A stretch of 36,159 nt of DNA. It comes from Coptodactyla brooksi (taxonomy: Eukaryota; Arthropoda; Insecta; Coleoptera; Scarabaeidae). The stretch is from assembly GCA_033557675.1 (NCBI GenBank), contig JAWQRM010000042.1, forward strand, positions 1-36,159. Reading direction: 5' to 3'. A program made the position numbers and the translations under genes. The notes beneath the pieces were generated by a model that was given only the letters and a program-made list of their open reading frames with translations, was not told where the DNA came from and did not search any database. Below are positions 1 to 11,300 of the stretch, one piece after another. Within the stretch, counting starts at the first letter, position 1. Every line of letters begins with the position of its first letter.

Positions 1-44
1 TTCAAATGCTTCTGCTTGTAAACTTTTTTTTGGATCTACCTACG

Positions 45-72
45 TATATATATATATATATATATATATATA
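45..72. repeat. (TA)14 microsatellite
   Basis: An uninterrupted TA dinucleotide run of 28 bases. It is followed at once by a perfect inverted repeat at 78-107. Confidence 0.95.
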
Positions 73-77
73 CTTTT

Positions 78-107
78 CAATTTTCTATACTTTTGTATAG
101 AAAATTG
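78..107. repeat. Perfect 13-bp inverted repeat, 4-bp loop
   Basis: CAATTTTCTATAC at 78-90 is the exact reverse complement of 95-107, with TTTT between them. Next to a TA microsatellite this may be a repeat-element end or a chance hairpin in AT-rich DNA. Confidence 0.8.
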
Positions 108-206
108 CACCAATCGCGAGAAAAATAAAAAATGAAATGTTATCCGCAAGAAATAAAATACTTTATATATGCATTTGAAATTAATTGCTATTCAAAAATA
201 TGTCAT

Positions 207-273
207 TCATTTACAATTTAAATTGTACATAGAATACAATAAAATTGTCTTACTTAATTTAAATTGTAAATGA
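207..273. repeat. Perfect 18-bp inverted repeat
   Basis: TCATTTACAATTTAAATT at 207-224 is the exact reverse complement of 256-273. Weaker pairing continues outward (AAATATG near 195-201, CATATTT near 278-284). It looks like the core of a small foldback element or MITE of about 90 bp. Confidence 0.75.
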
Positions 274-458
274 AAACCATATTTTCGAGGAACAATCAAT
301 TCAATAGGAATAAATGTTATACATATTTCATCTTATACAAAAAAAAATCTTGAACGTTAATATTTTTGCATATTTGAATTCTAATTTAAAAATTGCAAGG
401 ATCAGATATAAATATATTGTTTTTACCACCTTAACTTTTTTAACGATAAAATAATACA

Positions 459-486
459 CGATCATTCATGAATAAATGAATGATCG
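459..486. repeat. Perfect 11-bp inverted repeat
   Basis: CGATCATTCAT at 459-469 pairs with ATGAATGATCG at 476-486 across a 6-base loop. No function can be assigned. Confidence 0.7.
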
Positions 487-1445
487 AAATCAGAAGATAG
501 AAATAAATAAATAAAAAGTTTTACGAGTGCATGATTACTAAATCAGTCGTTAAATTTCCATACTGAATTATAAAGAACAATGGATGATTAAAATTTTGAA
601 AATCTGTCTAATTGTTTTCGTCGAATTGCAAAGAAACAAAGTCATAATTAAAAATTCTCGCATTTTCAGCTGGTTATTTCACATGTACTTAATTCATTTA
701 TGGCATATTGTAGCAAGGTTTAATTGACTGATTAAATGATTGAATGATTGGATGATCGGAGTGATCTAGTAATTGAATCAACTATTACATAATCAAATTT
801 TAGATTTAATATTTAATATAAAAATAATAATTTGGAAAATAAAAATGGTAATAATTTATGTAAGTCTCTGTAGATTGTGACCACCCATTCTTTTTAACTT
901 TCTTCAGCAGTTAGTAACAATATTCTATAAAAGGCCCTAATCTCTTATTTAAACACTTTTTATCTAAATTAAATGATTATAATAATACTTCGGTAGAAAA
1001 ACAACTGGACATTCCAGAGTAGGATAAAAAGTTAAGTACATTTAAATTGTTTATCTCATCAATGCTAGGGAACCAACTGTATGTTTCTTATATCCCAGCC
1101 GACATTCCTACAAATCTATTTAAGGCACTGTTTTATTGCATTTCTAATGTACACAAGTTTAATTGTAACTGCATACACTGCACCACATTTCCCACGGTTT
1201 ATTTTCTTTTACAGCCTTTCCTGTGGCAACACAGATCAGTCAACAGTAGACAATTTACTTAACTGAGAAAAATTTGAATTAATATGTATTAATATTTGAA
1301 TTAACGTTCTGTGATTCCAAACAGACAGACCATCACTGCGCAGGCCGTTTCTTCCTAACTCTTTCATATGTGGCCCAATTTTTACCAAACTCAAATAATA
1401 TGTAAATAATAACTTCATGTTAAATAAAATATTATTTCGTTACAG

Positions 1446-1561
1446 AGATTGGTGGAACAAATGGAACCCCCACCGTTTAAGACATTCCGTTCAGAATTTC
1501 ATATGAGCAGCACAAACGAACATTCGACGACATACACTTCTACTACGCACTATTCCAAGCA
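1446..1561 (+). CDS. shot: shot exon: linker just before the plakin-repeat exon
   Basis: This is an internal exon of 116 nt coding 38 residues plus two bases. It begins RLVEQMEPPPFKTFRSEFHM and goes on into a Ser/Thr/Tyr/His-rich stretch. The acceptor is TTACAG at 1440-1445 and the donor is GTAAGT at 1562. It starts in phase 0 and ends with CA, which the first base of the next exon (A at 2352) completes as Gln; that fit is the main support. I see no fold in it. The composition suggests a flexible linker between the plakin domain encoded upstream and the plakin repeats. There is no start codon role here. Confidence 0.85.
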
Positions 1562-2351
1562 GTAAGTTTTATTCTTCTCTCTTTTTCACTGCTGGTTTCG
1601 ACAGTTTCAACTGGGCACTCTTTTTTTCTTAATAGACAGCTCAAATCTGATATTGGTCTCTGACGCAGCTTTTTTTTCAAGCTGAATTGATTACAGAAAA
1701 TCGTATTTCAATATCTCTAGCTGCTATCAAATGAAAGTTCTAATTTTTGAAAAGACAAAAATCGAGTTGAATACCATTTTAAGACATAGAATTTTGAAAG
1801 GCTTGATACACGAACATTACAAAGAATACTTTCTTCAATTTTTGAGTCTCAATAATCTAGTTATTAAATAATTTTTGATTAAACTTAAAGTTGCCAAAAT
1901 TTATATTATTTTACTATCACTATCCATGTAGGACTTCGTATCAATCAAAAAGTTTTATTTTCCATGACAATATTAATAACTGGAATTTAGTTTGAATGAC
2001 ATTTAAATGTTTGTGCCATTATGTAATTTTAACAAATAATTAAAGTTTTTAAATAAAGTTATATTATACATCATTGTTGATTTTATTTTATATTTGGTAA
2101 TTTGATAGGTAATTTGGTATTTCTCGAACATGACTACAACACATTCAGGAAGTTGGCAAAATTTTAATTTTCATGGATAATTCAGAATAATAGGTAAAGA
2201 TATCGAAATATGCCATTTCAGCTTGAAAAATAGCTGTATAGACTAATATCAGATATGGACTGCGGAAAGTGCTCTCGTAATTTCTATCGCATACGGCACA
2301 TGTAACATCAAGTCATGACTTTCAACATTTATTTTGCTGTCCCCTTTATAG
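1562..2351 (+). other. shot: Intron of shot, mostly filled by an inverted-repeat element
   Basis: A 790-bp intron from GTAAGT at 1562 to TTTATAG ending at 2351. The element at about 1613-2275 takes up most of it. No coding sequence is seen. Confidence 0.85.
1613..2275. mobile_element. Putative long-inverted-repeat (foldback/MITE-like) element
   Basis: The sequence at 1642-1686 closely matches the reverse complement of 2217-2258; both read CTGATATT, then a spacer, then TTTTTCAAGCTGAA. Similarity continues inward (TATTTCAATATCT near 1708 against TATTTCGATATCT on the other strand near 2205) and further to ATGAAA-type sequence, so each arm is roughly 100 bp or more. Outer ends are less sure: GCACT occurs at both edges. 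There is no open frame for a transposase, so this looks non-autonomous. Confidence 0.6.
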
Positions 2352-5300
2352 ATATATCCAAACGAAATCGACGAACCGCGAATATGAATCGACTGAAACG
2401 GATAACATCACTAATGGGAAATCCGCTCCTGATAAATACACGACCACCACCCATATTACCCAGGACCCAATACACAATTACAGCATGCAGTTTAGTGAAA
2501 TAAAATCCTTGAAAAGGGTGCATACGGTCCACGAAGGAATCGGGACGGACACCATCATAGATACTCCTGGAATTGTGAATCCATTTACCGGGGAGACCAT
2601 GACGGTCCACGATGCTATCGCGTCTAGAATTTTGGACGTCAGGACTGGAAAAATTCTCGCCTCCCCAGATGGCACGCAGATTACCATTGAAGAGGCGGTC
2701 AGCAGAAAATTGATAGATGAGAAAATTGCCCAAAGGTTGTACTCCCCTTGCGGCATACAAGAGGATGGAAGAAATTTAACACTTTTAGAGGCAATCCAAA
2801 GAGAAATCCAAGGTGCTGAGCAGGGCTTTGCGGATCCAGCAGAGAAAAGGCTAAAGGTAACCAATGCTACCAGCATAGACCAAGCTATTAACGATGGAAA
2901 AGTGGATTTGAATACCGGTACATACCGGTTGGAATCTGGGGAATTGCTGTCCACGAAAGAGGCTTTTGAAAAAGGCTACTTGTACACAACCCATAGGGAA
3001 GTTAAATTGAAAACAGGTGCTATTAGTTTATTTGATGCGATTAATCAAGGGTTAATCGATGAAAGAACAGGTTGGATAGTGGATCGAAATTCTGGGAATA
3101 AATACCAAATTGATGCCGCGGTTAAAACTAATTTGATAGATGGCGATATCAGAGAAATAATCGATCCTAAAACAGACACCAAAATAACTGTTATCCAAGC
3201 GCTTGAAAAGGGGATTATTAATCCTAAATTAGGAAAATATATTTACGGTCATGAGAAACTTCAATTTTTAGAAGCGAAACGTCGCCAATTGATTGCCAAA
3301 CCAATGACATTAAAAGACGTATGCGATTTAAATCTTATAGACGACATCGGTCACGTATCTTCACCTTTACACCAGAAGTATCTAACTTTATTAGAAGCTA
3401 TTTCCTACGGCGTCCTCGATTCCAACTCTGTTAAATCTATTTTAAATGCTAAATCAGGTAATTTTGTAACCTTAAACGATGCTTTAGCCTTAGGTATTAT
3501 TCTCCCTGATTCGAAGTTCGTTGACACAGTAACAGATGAAATCATTAGTATTAAAGATGCTGTAAATCGTGGGTATATCGTCTCAGTGGCACAAAAATCG
3601 ATTTTTGATATAGATGGTTTTCAACCACCGGATAAATCTGAGTATATTTCATTTAATGCCGCAAGTTCGAAAGGTTTTATTAGTACGAAGGATAACGGTA
3701 GTTTAGTAACAAACTTAAAAAGTGGTAAGTTAATTTCTTTCGCAGACGGTGCTAAATCTGGCGAAGTAAAACCGGAAGTGTTTGAAATGTTAAATTTACC
3801 AGTAGGTATCTTTGAAAATGGTAAGGAATTAACCGTCATAGAAGCGGTATTCAATGGATATGTAGACCCTAAAACTGGCAATTTCATCGATATCAAAAAG
3901 AATAAAGTGGTGCCTTTAAATGACGCTATAGCGCAAAACCTGATTACTGCTGAAGGCGCTGCATTACTAAACAGCATTCTCACTATTAATGTAACCACTC
4001 AAACCACAAGCAAATTAGTTCAGAGATACGTTACCTTTACAACGACAAAAGATAATTACTCCCATAGCAAATTATCTTACACGGAAGCATTGCAAAAGGG
4101 TTATATCGACAATAGAAGTCAAATGTACACTGATCCTGATACCAAAGAAGTTATTCCCATTGTACAAGCTTTAAATGATGGTAAACTTGCCCCTGATACA
4201 GAAAAGATACTATCAAAAACCGATGTCATTAATATTGTCACCCCTCTACATAAATCTGAAGAATTTATTCAAAACGAACAAAATAGCACTTATGAAATTC
4301 CTAGGGAAGGTTGGTTATTGAAAGAAGCAATTGACAGGAAATTATTCGATCCGATTTCAGGTCTGTTCGCCGTTACCGGCACAGATCGCTTAGTTAGTTT
4401 TGAGGAATGCATCACTTTAAAATATATCAATTCAAATTCTGCTTTAGTTGTCGATCCAAAATCGAAACGAAAAATCTCTATAATCCGTGCTTTAGATAAA
4501 AAGATTCTAGATAGTTTAGGCAGATATAACTTGCAAATGACTATGAAAGAAGCAATTTCTAGAAACTTAATCATTTTTGAAGATTTGCAAATGGATGTCG
4601 ATAGTAGCAGTGCTAGTACAACAATAACTATTATCAGTAAACAATTAGGGCCTTCCATAAACATTTCTGATGGTGTTTCGTACGATCCATCAACTTTTAA
4701 GGTTCTTTCAAAAAGTGGACCTCCACAAACCGTACTAGAGGCCATTCAAAATAATACCATTCCTTCTGAGTGCATCAAAATTGAAGATCCCAAAATTCCT
4801 GGGAATTACATCAATATACACGAAGCAATCGACAGGGGCATCATCGATATAAGGACCAAAGAATTTGTGGGCCAAAGTGGAGTTCCTATCACAATTGAAA
4901 ATGCCATCAAATCAGGGAGAGTCACCATCATTGGAGATCATTCGAAAACACCTGACTCAAAAACTGTCATGGTGATCGACCCAAGAACTGGCGAAACCAT
5001 TCCAATAGAAACTGCTTATACAAGAGGTTTGATAGATGAGGAAACCCTAAAAAAATTCCAAAGCCAGCTTTTTATAACATTAGAAGGAAATCAATCTTCT
5101 CGAGGAATGGAAGCATCAACATTAATCATTATTAAAGACCCTAACACTGGAAAATCGTATACACCAGAAGAAGCCGTTGAAGTTGGGTTAATCAAACCAG
5201 AAGATCTAAAACAGATGTCTTCAAAGCCACCAACTTCGCTGATAGAAGCTTCACCCTCGATCGTTATTAAAGATCCAAAAACTGGAAAATCTTACACACC

Positions 5301-8300
5301 AGAAGAAGCGCTACAAGTTGGGTTGATCAAAACGGAAGATCTAAAACAGATTTCCTTGAAGAAGCCAGAACTTAAATCGTTGAAAATGGAAACTATCGAT
5401 TTAGAAGATGGTCCATCAGCAGCAGAATTAACTCGAAGTAGGGTCACCATCGAGCCTACATTCAAAGTTACAATAGGTAGGGCGCATTCCCTTTCTCCGG
5501 ACAGAGATGCAAAGAAAGTTGTTTTACAAAAACTTCGCAAAAAAGTGATTAGACCCAAAGATGCTTTGCAAAAGGGGTTGGTTGATTCTGTCACAGCGGA
5601 ACTTCTACAAAGACCCTCGAGTTACGGAGAAGCCATTAGTCTTCAGGAAGCTGTCGAGCAAGGAATTATCGATGGTGACCAAGGGAAAATATTAGACCCG
5701 CAAAGAGGTGATGTGGTGAGTATAAACATAGCTATTTCCAGAGGTATTTTGGATCCATGCGGCACAAACGAAGTTCTAATTCCTTTGAATCGAAGCTTGT
5801 CGGTACCTGAGTTATTTGAACAAGGATTGATAGATGAAAATACGGGAAAGATTGTACATCCCGAAACAGGAGCACATCTAACATTAAATGATGCCATAGC
5901 ATGCGATATAGTAGATCCGTTAAGCACTATGGTTGATCCACAAGGAAGAACGATAACGTTAGGTGAAGCTTTACAGAAAAAGATCATAGATGGCACTACT
6001 GGGTCAGTGAATACTGATCAAGGAGAAGTCGACTTAGAAACCGCCTTAATTCAAAAAGTCTTCAATGAATGGGAAGGGAAAGAGGAAATTCCAAAAGCAG
6101 GTATGACATTCCAAGTAGCTTTAAGCCGAGGATTCATTGATTTGGACCACAAAATATTTATCCATCCAACATCGGGTGAGAGAATTCCAATAGAAACAGC
6201 TATTGAATCCAGCTATATTATGGCAATTCCATATGCAAGGAAGCCAGAGGGTATTAGTTTAATGGATGCTTTAAACCAAAAATTAATTAATGGAGATAAT
6301 GGAACGTTCAAAGTTCCAAATTCTGATGAAATCATTCCGATATCTGAAGCAATAGAAACTGGATTGTTAATAATTAAACCACAGCAATCTTCGGCACCAG
6401 TTACAACAGTAACAGAAACTGTGACAGCTGTTCATACGGTAACCACTAAAACAATTGAATTACTCTCTGGCTATATCTTAACCAGTAGCAATGAAATTCA
6501 AAACGTCCAAACTGGCGAATTAATGTCTTTGGAAGAAGCAAAGCTTAAAGGAATAGTTGGAGAAATCGCAGAAGCCAAAAATACCACCACACTGAGAGAT
6601 ATAAAGATGTCATTTTCTGATGCTGTCAAGAGGGGATTAATTGACTTAAAGAATGGCACATTCACAGATCCTCAATCAGGACAAAAAATTACTATCAAAG
6701 ATGCTTTGGAAGGAGGCGTATTAGATGCGGCACCAGAAACATCTGCCAGTTCAAAGAAAACTGAATTGGATATATCAGAAGCTTTTGAAAAGATTTATGA
6801 TCAGAAAACTGGGAAATTTATTGATCCTACGGTTGGGGGAAAACAGATCACTTTTAAAGAAGCTTTGGAAAAAGAAATCATCGATCCCCACAGTATTATT
6901 TACGACGTTAAAACTAATCAGCCAATTACTATTGAGCAAGCAGTACAAAAAGGGTTGATTGATGAAACAACTGGTAAAGTTAAGGATGAGAAAACAGGGA
7001 AAGGTATTGATTTTAAAAAGGCGGCAAAGATGGGGCTAGTCGCTATTGTTGGGGGATTGGCAGCGCCTGTTATAGCACCTGTGATGGCTGCTAAGGCAGC
7101 TAAAGATTATATTGACAAAAAGAAATCTGAAGAGGTACCAAAGTATGAAACCATAACAGTAAATGAGGCTGTAAAACAAAAGAAAATTAAACCGAAGACT
7201 TGCAAGATTGTTTTGGACAATAAAGAGTTACCTTTCAAAGTTCAGGATGGTTTGAACCAAAACAGAATCAAATTGGATGATTTAATTCAAGTAGTTGATA
7301 AAAATAAAGTTGTGTTAATGACAACTCTTAAAACTAAAGATACTGCAGACACTAAAATAATTCCTTTAAAGGAGGCTTTAAAATACATCAATAATCCTGA
7401 TTTGTATAAAATAGTTTTTCATTCTAAAATGTTACCGTATAACTTAAAGGATGCTTTAACACGTAATAAGCTTGATCCAAACGATGGAGTAATTATTAGA
7501 GATGATAACACAATAGAAATTATCCAACCCACTTTAAAAACATCAAAAACCTTAATAATTGACCTTCAAACGTTTGAATCATCCTCAATTTATAAATCGG
7601 AAGTTATTATAGACAGTAGAATAATTCCTTTGAAGGAGGCTTTGAAATATATCGATAAACCTGATTCATGTAAAATTGTTTTTAATTCTAAAATCTTACC
7701 ATATAACTTACAAGAAGCCCTAACCAGTAACAAGCTTGATCCGAATGATGGAGTAATTATTAGAGACGATAATACTATAGAAGTAGTTGAACCCAGTTTG
7801 AAAACATCAGAAATATTAGTAATTGACGTTGAAGCATTTGAATTAATTTCAATTCATAAATCGGAAGTTACCACCACAGACACTAAAATAATTTCTTTGA
7901 AGGAGGCTGTCAAATACATCAATGAACCTGATTCATGTAAAATCGTTTTTAATTCTAAAACCCTACCGTACAACTTAAAAGAAGCTTTAGCGAGTAACAA
8001 GCTCGATCCAAAAGATGGGGTAATAGTTAAAGATGATACTAACACTATAGAAATAGTCCAACCCAGTTTGAAAACATCAGAAACCTTAATAATGGACCTT
8101 AAAACGTTTGAATTAATTCCAATTCATAAGTCACAAGCTACTACAGACACTAAAATAATTCCTCTGAAAGAGGCTTTGAAATATATCAATAAACCTGATT
8201 CATGTAAAATTGTTTTTAATTCTAAAACCTTACCATACAACTTAAAAGAAGCTTTAGCAAGTAACAAGCTCGATCCAAAAGATGGAGTAATAGTTAAAGA

Positions 8301-11300
8301 AGATAACACTATAGAAATGGTCCAACCCAGTTCGAAAACATCAGAAACCTTAATAATGGACCTTAAAACGTTTGAATTAATTCCAATTCATAAGTCACAA
8401 GTTTCTACAGACACTAAAATAATTCCTCTGAAAGAGGCTTTGAAATATATCAATAAATCTGATTCATGTAAAATTGTTTTTAATTCTAAGATCTTACCGT
8501 ATAACGTAAAAGAAGCTTTAACCAGTAATAAGCTCGATCCACAAGATGGGGTAATTATTAGAGATGACAATAACACTATAGAAATAGTCCAACCCAGTAT
8601 AAAAACGTCAGAAATTTTAACAATTGACCTTAAAACGCTTGAATTAATTCCAATTCATAAATCAAAACTAACCACAACAGACACTAAAATAATGCCTTTG
8701 AAGGATGCTGTCAAATACATCAACAAACCTGATTCGTGTAAAATTATTTTTAATTTTAAAACCTTACCATACAACTTAAATGAAGCTTTAACGAATAATA
8801 AGCTGGATCCAAATGATGGAGTAATTGTTAGAGATGATAACATTATAGAAATAGTCAAACCCAGTTTGAAAACGTCAGAAATCTTGACCACTGATCTTAA
8901 AACATTTGAATTAATCCAAAGTATTGGTTCAGAAAGTACCCCAGATACCAAAATAGTTCTTCTGAAGGACGCTTTGAAATATATCAATAAACCTGACTCA
9001 TGTAAAATTGTTTTTAATTCTAAAATCTTACCCTATAACTTAAAGGAAGCTTTAGCCAATAATAAGCTTAATCCAAAAGATGGAGTAATTATTAAAGAGA
9101 ATAACACAATAGAAATAGTCCAACCCACTTTAGAAACATTGGAAATCTTAGGGTTTGACCTTCGAACGTTCGAATGTCAAGTCGTTACTGAAGTTGATTC
9201 ATTTCTTTCCTCATCCTCGTCAATTGTTCCTTTTGATAAACAAAAGAAAATCGGTAGTGCTATCGTAGATGGTGATATTGATCCCTCAGTTTGTAGGCTG
9301 ATTCACGATGGGAAAGAACTTCCTTATACTATGCAAGATGGATTGATGCAAGGGTATATTTCACCTGATAATCTGATAGGGATAATTGGGAGAAACAGAA
9401 CTGTTTTATTAGATGAAGAACCAGTAGATATAGCTGACTATGCCATGCAATTGTTGCAAGAAAATCGCGAAACATACGAATTAGTTCCAATGCATTCTGC
9501 CATATCCATGAATAAAATTGACCCTGAGAATTGTGTTGTTATATTAGATGGGGAGAAATTAAACTTTAGTGTCAAAGAGGCCTTAGTTCAAAAATTAATT
9601 TATCACTACGATGCAGTTAGGATTCTAGATAGAAATTTGGTTGTTATTGTAGATGAAAAATTGCCGAGTGCTATAACAATTTCAAAAGATCTAACTCCCC
9701 AAAAATTAGCAGAGTTGGGTTATTATGATTTACAAAAAAAATGTTTTACCGATCCACATACTAAGGAACAAATCAGTTTCTACCAGTTGTTATTTTTATT
9801 AAATGCAATTGATCCCGATACGTTGTACGTTAAAGATTTATCACAAAAGAAACAGACTTACATTAGAATGGAGGAGGCTATAGATATACCTTTGCTCGAC
9901 AGGGAGTTTGGTTATATGGTAGATAGAAGAACGGGCAAACATGTTTCGTTTTTCGAAGCGTTGAAAATAAAGTGGATTGTCCATAAGAAAGATCTGCCGA
10001 AACAGAGACACCAACCGTTAACTTTGGAAGAAATCGTGGACACAGAAAACTTCAATCACAAAACAACCAGGGTGACTAACCCGGAGAACGGAAATGAACT
10101 ATCTTTAATCGATTCCTTAAAATACAACGTTGTCGATCCTCAATCCGTCACAATTCGTGATCCCAAAAGCATGCAGTTAATGCCTTATTACCAAGCTCTT
10201 GATTATCAAATAGTGGATCAAAAACGAGGAGTCTTAGTCAATACCAGTAACAAGAAAGCAATGGACTTCACGAATGCTTTCTTAAGAGGTTTCGTTTTAG
10301 GTATTCGTCGACCAATGTCCTTGCAAGCAATAGTTGAACAAAAAGTTTTCGATCCCAAAACAGAAACTATATTAGATCCTATAACGAAACAGCAACTAAC
10401 GATAGAAGACGCTTTATGTAGAAACATCTTAGATGCGAATGTCACTGAAGTGTACGATAACAAAAATAAAGTTAAATTACATATTGATGATGCTTTAGCT
10501 GAAGATATAATTAGGTCTGATACAGGTAGAGTTCTGGATAGAATCAGTGGTGAATTATTACCTCTAGTTGAAGCCGTTGAAAAGGAATTCATACAAACAA
10601 AGCCGGTCACAATGTCTTTATTAGATGCAATTCTTTTAAATTATTACCTTCCAAAAAGTGGTGAAATTTTCGACCCTAGAACAGGAGAGAAATTAACTTT
10701 ACAAAGAGCGATTGAAACTAAATTAATTGATCCTAGTAATACAACGATCAAACAAGATGAAAATGATCAGTTCATTCCTTTGACAGAAGCTATTGATAAG
10801 CAATTAATTGACGACCAAAAAGGGATTTTAACCAAACCGTTATTGACTCTAGACCAAGCATTCAAAAAAGGTTACATACTAAGCACCACCCTGCCCTGGT
10901 CACTTCAAGATACCCTAGCTTTGAAATTATACAACCCCGAAGACGGTAAATTGGAAATTTTAAACAAAACAATAACTTTAACTGAAGCGATTGAAAGTAA
11001 CACTATTGATTCGGAAATTTTAACTATCAAACATCCTAAATCAGGCGAGATCATTACCCTTAGTGAAGCTATCGTTGAAAATTTAATAGACCCAGAGAAG
11101 GGTATGGTTCTGGATAATAAAAAGGAAATCAATTTATACGAAGCTATGGAAAGAGGAATAATAGTACCTTCCAAATCCCAAATAACTTTACCGGAAGCCA
11201 TTTTTAAGGGCTACTACAATCCCGAAACAGGCAAGTTCGTCAACCCCAAAAATAAAGAGAAATTAAAAACCGATTCGGCAATAAATCGCGGATTCTTAGA

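Larger units (their letters stand above)
1..1445 (+). other. shot: Intron of shot (upstream part, 5' end outside window)
   Basis: This stretch is AT-rich with no convincing coding exon. Its 3' end is a good acceptor, a T-rich run ending in TTACAG at 1440-1445. It holds a TA microsatellite and several short perfect inverted repeats, listed separately. The short open frames around 1047-1266 have no coding character and no splice sites that fit the phase of the next exon. Confidence 0.75.

Noticed and set aside
1047..1266. Small + strand open frames in the first intron, with an acceptor-like TTTTACAG ending at 1214
   Set aside because: Low-complexity, overlapping in two frames, and no donor in a usable phase follows the acceptor.
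2329..2954. Minus-strand open frames of 143 and 158 codons
   Set aside because: They lie opposite the plakin exon and have no domain or splice context; antisense shadows of the real frame.
7854..8987. Series of similar minus-strand frames of 61-110 codons
   Set aside because: They repeat only because the 88-residue array beneath them repeats; antisense shadows.
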